Source of the DNA: an uncultured Candidatus Altimarinota bacterium
GTDB lineage: Bacteria > Patescibacteriota > Gracilibacteria > BD1-5 > JAGOOR01
NCBI GenBank assembly: GCA_937920005.1
Contig: CALETF010000017.1
Coordinates: forward strand, 1-9,020
Length of the DNA stretch: 9,020 bases
Direction: 5' to 3'
Part shown: one piece after another, positions 8,364 to 9,020 of the stretch
Layout of the letters: every line of letters starts with the position of its first letter
Position numbering within the stretch: the stretch's first letter is position 1
Program-made: the position numbers and the translations under genes
The notes under the pieces: generated by a model
What the model was told of the DNA's origin: nothing
Databases searched by the model: none
What the model saw: only the letters and a program-made list of their open reading frames with translations

Positions 8364-8389
8364 AAACAGAAGTTAAAAAAATGAGAGGA

Positions 8390-9020
8390 TTATTCAGCGG
8401 AAGAAGCAGTGTCAGCTATTTCTGAGAGGACTTCTACTTCGCCCATACGATCGTTGTAGGTTTCAGTACGTTCATTGACTTCACCTTGTTCGAGGAGTTC
8501 CATCTTGAGACCGAGAGCCTGAAGCTCTTTGATCATCACATGGAATGATTCTGGAACGCTTGGTCGTTTGATGTGTTCATTTTTGACAATAGCACGGTAT
8601 GCCTGAGTACGTCCTGTGATATCATCTGATTTGATGGTGAGGATTTCTTGGAGGATATTAGCTGCACCGTAACCCTGAATCGCCCAACATTCCATTTCTC
8701 CGAATCGCTGACCTCCGTTCTGAGCTTTACCACCGAGAGGTTGTTGCGTAATCATAGAGTATGGACCGACAGCACGAGCGTGGATTTTGTCTTCAACAAG
8801 ATGGTGGAGCTTGAGCATGTAGACGGTACCGAGCATGGTTTTTTCTTGGAATGGTTCACCAGTTTGTCCATCATAGAGTTGGACCTTTCCTGATGTATCC
8901 ATACCTGCTTGTTTCATGAGATCGTGTACTGTATCAATCGTCACACCATTCAAAACTGGAGTCGCTACCTTGATACCGAGCTGTCTCGCTGCTTCACCGA
9001 GGTGAGCTTCGAGAACTTGT
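8390..9020 (-). CDS. rpoB: RNA polymerase subunit beta, C-terminal part (cut by window edge)
   Basis: Beta forms the other half of the RNA polymerase cleft and, in many bacteria, carries the rifampicin site (not in this fragment). About 210 codons are present, entering from the window edge and ending with UAA. The match to E. coli is clear: QVLEAHLGEAARQLGIK versus QILETHLGMAAKGIGDK; KLHHLVEDKIHAR; the highly conserved GPYSMITQQPLGGKAQ and GGQRFGEMECWAIQGYGAA; LTIKSDDITGRTQAYRAI; and PESFHVMIKELQALGL. After the usual end there is a tail of about 30 residues, rich in Glu, Thr and Ser. No UGA falls in this piece. A TTG at 8953 is inside the conserved sequence and is not the start. Transcription continues into rpoC. 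Confidence 0.97.
   Translation of the reverse strand, partial: QVLEAHLGEAARQLGIKVATPVLNGVTIDTVHDLMKQAGMDTSGKVQLYDGQTGEPFQEKTMLGTVYMLKLHHLVEDKIHARAVGPYSMITQQPLGGKAQNGGQRFGEMECWAIQGYGAANILQEILTIKSDDITGRTQAYRAIVKNEHIKRPSVPESFHVMIKELQALGLKMELLEQGEVNERTETYNDRMGEVEVLSEIADTASSAE

Overview
Most of the window (about 1530-9020) is bacterial DNA that reads correctly only if UGA is glycine (translation table 25). That code is known from the candidate phyla Gracilibacteria (BD1-5) and Absconditabacteria (SR1). Nine in-frame UGA codons interrupt four otherwise normal genes, several of them at glycines that are conserved in the family. Every bacterial gene whose end is visible stops at UAA or UAG, never UGA. 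I cannot tell from this sequence which of the two phyla it is.

Layout, right to left on the minus strand: the 3' end of rpoB (8390-9020, cut by the window edge); complete rpoC (4182-8363, 1393 codons with two UGA); a bidirectional terminator (4138-4167); then, on the plus strand, two tandem paralogous membrane proteins resembling DUF1761 (3226-3657 and 3672-4115). Divergent from these on the minus strand are a small Gly/Ala-rich membrane protein (2832-3134) and the N-terminal part of a Type IIG-like (Eco57I-type) restriction-methylation enzyme (about 1530-2789). Four of these genes have a perfect TATAAT box only 5-8 bases before the ATG and no Shine-Dalgarno, which suggests leaderless transcripts.

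The left end (about 1-1530, minus strand) is different DNA. It is one continuous frame for a long coiled-coil protein that I recognise as IFT81, a core intraflagellar-transport (cilium) protein. It is interrupted by UAA and UAG (11 times) and never by UGA. Two of these codons fall exactly where human IFT81, as I recall it, has Gln. This is the ciliate nuclear code (UAA/UAG = Gln, UGA = stop). The eukaryotic frame joins the bacterial restriction-enzyme frame in phase near 1513-1547.

The window therefore holds two different genetic-code reassignments side by side. Neither organism could translate the joined frame: the bacterium would stop at UAA/UAG and the ciliate at UGA. The likeliest explanation is a chimeric contig (assembly or whole-genome-amplification artefact) from a sample containing both a ciliate and a UGA=Gly bacterium. 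Recent transfer of ciliate DNA is the more exciting but less likely alternative.
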